Shown here: one piece after another, positions 59,512 through 64,000 of the stretch
Layout: every line of letters starts with the position of its first letter
Position numbering within the stretch: position 1 is the first letter of the stretch
DNA from: Uropetala carovei
Taxonomy: Eukaryota; Arthropoda; Insecta; Odonata; Petaluridae
Length of the DNA stretch: 64,000 nucleotides
NCBI GenBank assembly: GCA_036926305.1
Contig: JAXCHB010000210.1
Location: 1 to 64,000 of the forward strand
Direction of reading: 5' to 3'
Position numbers and translations under genes: made by a program
Notes under the pieces: generated by a model
The model's database searches: none
Told to the model about the DNA's origin: nothing
Seen by the model: the letters and a program-made list of their open reading frames with translations, nothing else

Positions 59512-60157
59512 AAAAAAGAAAATGGAGAATATAGAGAAAAGGAAAAATAAAGTCTTTAAAAAAATTATCGAAATGGCCAAATTGAAATGGTGGCTAGCAG
59601 ATTTCAGCAGCATTGGGGGAATAGAAAAACGCGTGCTAAATGAGGTAAATAGCTGCGTTTAAATGCAAGAGCACGCCCCCGAACGAGTAAAGGTCGCTTC
59701 CATCTTGAGGGAAAGAAACTTACCCGACCTAACTCCGGGTCATTACGGATCCACGGACAGAGAGAGAGAGGGAGAGAAAGGAAGAATTATCCAAAGAGGT
59801 CAAAGGGATTCTTGGCAATGCCTGCGACACCCAGAGGTTTATAAATGGCCGATATAGAGGGAAAAGGCGGGGATGGGGTCAAAAGGTTGACGCTCGGGAG
59901 GGAACAAAGCGGGGGAAAGGAAGAGATGGAGGGAGAAGAGAGAGGCGGTGATGAATGAGGGTGTGATGAATGGTAGGAGAAAAAGGCTGAGAAGGGGCAA
60001 GGTGAGGGAGGGAGGAGGCGAGATGGAGAGGGGGGAGAGGGAGGGTGAATGAAGGGAAGTAGGAAAGGGATAAGGTTACTCTGGAGATAACGTAAGGAAG
60101 ACCTTTGTAACAGTTCAGAAACGTTAAAATTCGTCAGATAGGTAAATTTCCTTGGAT
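59512..60157. other. purine-rich non-coding tract
   Basis: GAGGGAG- and GAAGGG-type words, strongest at 59755-59785 and 59855-60075. The minus-strand Ser/Pro/Leu frame is compositional. Confidence 0.6.
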
Positions 60158-61106
60158 CAGAGGCGGATTTAGGCCTTCCGGGGTCCGTGGCGCTAAAAAT
60201 TTCGGGGCTCTCAATACTATGGTACTCATATAACCTACACACATTTCACCTATTGTTACAAACCCTAACACTCATTTTTGGTTTTTCTATGGAAATACAG
60301 ATTTTCTCTTTACGAAGAAAGAAGAATCACTAACAAATAAGATGGAATGTTTATAAAGAGTTGAAAAATTTATAGAAACCCATATTTTGCAAAATTTATT
60401 ACATTACATACTTTACTATAAATACTACATACAAATGAAAAAATCTGTGAAAAATGCCATTCATTTCATCTAGAAAATAACATTTCTCAAAATGAAGTAG
60501 TAGATTTCTGAAAATATCATCCAAAATTGTGATCGCACAAACTGATATAAATAAAGCATATAATTAAAACAGGTAAAATTACTATATGAAAGGTATTAGC
60601 AATTCATAAATTTCTTCTCTTAGATTTATCTTTTGCAGAAATATCTTTTATTACGCTCGGATCAAAATTATTTAAAAAATCATTCTCAATGTAAAGCTAA
60701 GCAATTCAGACGATGGTCATTCATTGTGTTCCTCTGATAATCTTTCTCACGCTTTACTGCAGAAAATGATCTTTCCCCTGAAGCATTTGAAATTGGCATT
60801 GTTAATAAAATTCTTAAAATTATTTATACATTAGGAAAAGTTGATTTCCTAGTGAAAACCAACTTATACATTCCAGTAATGCTCTCTGATTCGTCTTCTT
60901 CTTTCGTAAATAATAAAAAGTGATCTAATTCACCTTCAAAATTTATGGAATCAATGTCACCCCTGTAAATGTTTGACAAATCTTCGTAACATTTATTTTT
61001 CTTATCCTTTTCCAAATTTAAATTTAAAAATATTTCAATTTTTTCTAAAATTTCAGAATAAATAGACTCCTTATTAAATATTAAAAATTGGCCGATATAA
61101 TTTACA
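60158..61106 (-). pseudogene. hAT transposase C-terminal relic with terminal repeat
   Basis: A hAT-type end CAGAGGCGGATTTAGG starts at 60158. On the minus strand from about 61106 the frame reads GQFLIFNKESIYSEILEKIE, then RGDIDSINFEGELDHFLLF and TFPNV, followed by a stop. It resumes in the same frame as ILRILLTMPISNASGERSFS, AVKREKDYQRNTMNDHRLN and CLALH before more stops. The S-A-x-GERSFS-x-x-KR...K-x-Y-x-RxTM motif is the hAT C-terminal dimerisation domain. Here Tyr/Cys codons have turned into stops. It is dead, and the other end was not found. Confidence 0.8.
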
Positions 61107-61560
61107 ATTTACACTTCACATTGATTAATCTTAAGTTCACGTCTGTATTTCACTGTCATTAAGTGGATATTTTAGAAACCTACAACATCAAAATACGCGT
61201 ATGTTTCATTTCAAAAGAGATTTCTCGAGTCATATGGCTTAAATGGAATTGAAAAACTGTTTTCCAATAGCCGTAAAAAGATAGGAAACCACTTGCGCAT
61301 TTCACCTCGAAAGCCGTCATAAGATTTACTTCACTGAAAGTAGATTCTAAAAAAAATCTCTACAATCTAATTTCGCTGTTGTCACTGACGACGGCTACTT
61401 TGCAGCCGACATGCATTTAATTATCCTAACCTATTTTATGCCTATCACAGAAAGAGCTAGTTCTGAAAATGGATTAAAACAATTCTCGATCAGTATCTCC
61501 CAAAAATAAAAATGGAAATATTGACCGTACCATTAAGTTTAGACCCGTAATTATATTATA
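61107..61560. other. AT-rich DNA, possibly inside the hAT element
   Basis: No coding signal is visible; it lies between the hAT relic and the Helitron. Confidence 0.45.
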
Positions 61561-62569
61561 CTAGAAGAATTTCTCGTTGAATTTCAACGGATTTAGTGAA
61601 GCTACTACAGCACAACATAAAAACTCTTTAAAATACCTATATAGTAAATACTTTTTAAATTACAATTAGCTTTTCTTAATAATTAATCATATTTGCTTGT
61701 AACAATCCGTTTCCGAGCCTACTGCATTCAAATATAACGATAACTGTATTTCCTATCATGTTACTTTCGCCAAATCCAGCTTCATTTCTTGTGTAATTAT
61801 ACCTCGCTGAAATATTTACTTTTATGGCTTGAAAAAGCAACGTACAGTTGACCACTTAACTGGTAAATGTACACCAGATACGTGAGATTATTTACGTTAA
61901 TAAACATTATAATGTAAAATATAATTATTTTACTTACAAAAAATGTAAGATCCCAGTATTCAATAGACGAAAGAAGGTTCAATTACTTTCATCAATCGTT
62001 ATAAAGGCTTTCTGAATAATAATCAGTATCTATTTACGTAGCAACATCGATCGTTTCGTTGCTTAAACAAAAGCGCGAAGCGAATAACGCTAAACTTTCG
62101 TCTATTTGTAAGCTTCATTGAAGCTAACTGAATCGGAGGTAATAATGACGGCCGCCTTGGCAACACCCGGAAAGAGTACGAAAAATCTACAAAATGTCGA
62201 ATCAAATATCGTATTTCTGAAAACTTCGACCGTGTAACATGTAAACTTAGCAGGAATAAGATAGTATAGAGTTTTATTTGTCGAATAAAGCAAAAACGAA
62301 AGAAATCGGTCCATATTTACGTATTTTTATGCTTGAAGGAAGATTGCCTTGAAAGTCAAGAAATCGATTCATACGTGTTATCTTATGGAAAAATGTTAAT
62401 CCCCTACATTGGCAGCACTGACTAATCCCGGTTGAGCAAGCAGTGACCATTCACTATGTCAGGATGTACGGAAGAATCGTACCAAATTAGGTTATTCTAG
62501 CTTTTACCGTTTAGGAGGAGTTCCATGAACAAATACACAAACACACACTTCAAAATATATTATAGTAGA
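61561..62569 (-). mobile_element. non-autonomous Helitron, full-length copy 2
   Basis: Inverted relative to the 22660 copy. Read on the minus strand it begins TCTACTATAATATATTTTGA after an A and ends in hairpin CCGTTG-AAATT-CAACGA, then GAAATTCTTCTAG before T. At 1009 bp it is longer than copy 1 because it keeps about 90 bp near 62060-62160 (with GCGCGAAGCGAATAACGC). The short frames inside it are found in both copies but have no known domain. Confidence 0.88.
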
Positions 62570-62588
62570 TAAGCATAACAACATCCAC

Positions 62589-64000
62589 ATGTATACATGG
62601 CAGAGGGGTGACTCAAAAAGTATAATTGATTTAGTTCTGTATGATGAAAGACTGAGAAATATGGTGAAGGATACAAGGGTTACGAGAGGATCTGAATGTG
62701 GGACAGACCATTTTTTGGTTGTCTCTAAAGTGGATCTTGGAAGGAAGTGGACCTGGAGGAAGAGTAAGGGTGTGAAACAGACTAGAGTGAAAGTAGAGAG
62801 ATTGCAAAAGTGTGAGGTAAAGATTAAGTATATGAATGTGTTGGAATGTAAATTAACTGCCCAGCAGACTGAATGGGAAGAGGATATAAGGAAAGGAAAT
62901 GTGGAAATGCTTGGAATAGACTGAAAGAGAATGTTACACAGTGTGCTTCAGAGGTGCGTGGAATGACTTTAGTGGGCTCTATGAAAAAGGATGCTTAGCG
63001 GAATGAAACAGTGAGTGAAGCAGTTAATGAGAAGAAGGAGGCATATAAGAGGATGACTGCTGCACGGAATGATAATGAAAGAAGGATTCTGCATGACGAT
63101 TGCGGGAAGAAAAATAAGGCTGCTAAGAATGCAGTTAAGGAAAGCAAGAACGAGTAAGTTTGAATGAGGCTGTACAGATGCAGAATGATTTTGAAGTTAT
63201 TCTAGAAGTGGATAAAAAGGGCGAGACAGGGCAGCAAAAATGGAATGAATGGGATTGTAAATAAGGATGGAGAAACAGTGTGGAATGAAGGTGAAGTGAC
63301 AGAATGTTGGAAGGAGTATTTTGAAGACTTGTATGGAGGTAGTTCTGAAGAGTCTGGCATCCAAAGTGATACTGACTGTATGAATGTGTCCAGTAAAGAC
63401 GGAGTTGACGAACGTGTGATTAAGGCATGTGTGAAAATGTTGAGGAATGGGAAGGCTGCAGGCGTGGATGGAATTACGGGTGAAATATGGATGTAGCTTA
63501 CTTTGTGGTTGGATGAGCGATTTATTTAATTTGTGTGTTAACATTTCAGTTGTACCAGATGATTGGAAGAATGCCATCATTGTTCCTTTGTACAAAGGGA
63601 AGGGTAGTAAAGTAAAATGTAAGAATTACAGAGCTATTAGTTTATTGAGTATACCTGGGTGTGTCAGGAGAAACACATGAGTAAGATGAATGCAGTTGGA
63701 ATGGGTTATAAGAGGAGCATGTGTGGGAAAACCAGGAGAGGCAGAGTCAGGAGTACTTGGGTGATGAATGAATGTGGAATGAAAGAAACTTTAAGAGGTC
63801 AGTATGAAAGGGGTCTGCTGCGATTGTTTGGGCATCTGGAGAGAATGGATAAGAACCGGGTGATTAAATTTATATATGATGGTAGAGTATGCGGATCAAA
63901 AGGGAGAGGAGACCAAGAAAAAGCTGGCTGAATGTGGTGGAGGAGACTCTCAAGAAAAGAGAGATCAGAAGTTTAAGGAATGGAAGACGATGTATGAAAC
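62589..64000 (+). pseudogene. internally deleted non-LTR retrotransposon (endonuclease - RT - C-terminus)
   Basis: The first frame (62589-62924) holds the C-terminal end of the apurinic-type endonuclease: SIIDLVLYD and CGTDHFLVVSKVDL. The linker (KKEAYKRMTAARNDNERR and others) has several stops. From 63245 follows NKDGETVWNEGEVTECWKEY, then MLRNGKAAGVDGITGE; after a shift come DLFNLCVNISVVPDDWKNAI, IVPLYKGKGSK and NYRAISLLS. These are the RT fingers. The frame then jumps at about 63655 straight to the C-terminal part LLRLFGHLERMDKNRVIKFI, and RPRKSWLNVVEETL in another frame, so the catalytic core with YxDD is missing. The tail runs past the window end. Confidence 0.85.

Overview
This is a eukaryotic, AT-rich, transposon-dominated stretch of nuclear DNA, most likely from an insect and at least from an arthropod. 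I see no prokaryotic gene organisation, no operons and no CRISPR array. The only piece of a host gene I can support is the last coding exon (TM4 plus C-terminal tail) of a nicotinic acetylcholine receptor subunit at 41612-41824 on the minus strand. It has a clean splice acceptor and an in-frame stop. Upstream exons should lie at higher coordinates, but none is recognisable up to 64000, so most of 41825-64000 is probably a very large intron or falls outside the gene. Nearly everything else is interspersed repeats, microsatellites and unrecognised AT-rich DNA.

Layout. 1-4.3 kb: a (TC)n run, then long pyrimidine-rich tracts. 6.3-6.7 kb: a decayed LINE C-terminus. 7.9-9.2 kb: a hairpin-ended repeat and a hAT MITE with a perfect 8-bp target duplication. 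11.1-11.9 kb: purine-rich tract. 12.7-13.0 kb: a TIR MITE. 13.8-14.1 kb: a Helitron relic. 15.8-16.6 kb: a degenerate repeat array. 17.5 kb: a tRNA-derived SINE with a perfect 14-bp target duplication. 17.9-19.5 kb: nested TIR/hairpin elements. 21.9-23.85 kb: a nest of LINE, hAT and two Helitron 3' ends. 24.2-25.1 kb: the 3' part of a Penelope-like element with a GIY-YIG domain and a hammerhead-like core. 29.1-29.6 kb: a TIR element inside a dispersed repeat whose second copy at 24 kb preserves the empty site. 37.2-37.9 kb: a long-TIR element. 38.5-39.4 and 44-45.6 kb: purine-rich tracts. 46.0-47.5 kb: a Merlin (IS1595-like) element with an uninterrupted transposase. 49-52 kb: tRNA-derived SINEs around a nearly perfect 171-bp palindrome. 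52.5-56.1 kb: a Tigger/pogo element whose transposase N-terminus is split by a Helitron. 57.8 kb: a second Tigger fragment. 59-62.6 kb: a tandem duplication, a hairpin-ended repeat, a hAT relic and a Helitron. 62.6-64.0 kb: an internally deleted LINE that runs off the window.

How the parts relate. The elements form nested layers that can be ordered in time: Helitron inserted into Tigger, hAT into LINE, and a TIR element into an older repeat. Most autonomous proteins are broken by stops and frameshifts. The exceptions are the Merlin transposase and the open PLE C-terminal frame.
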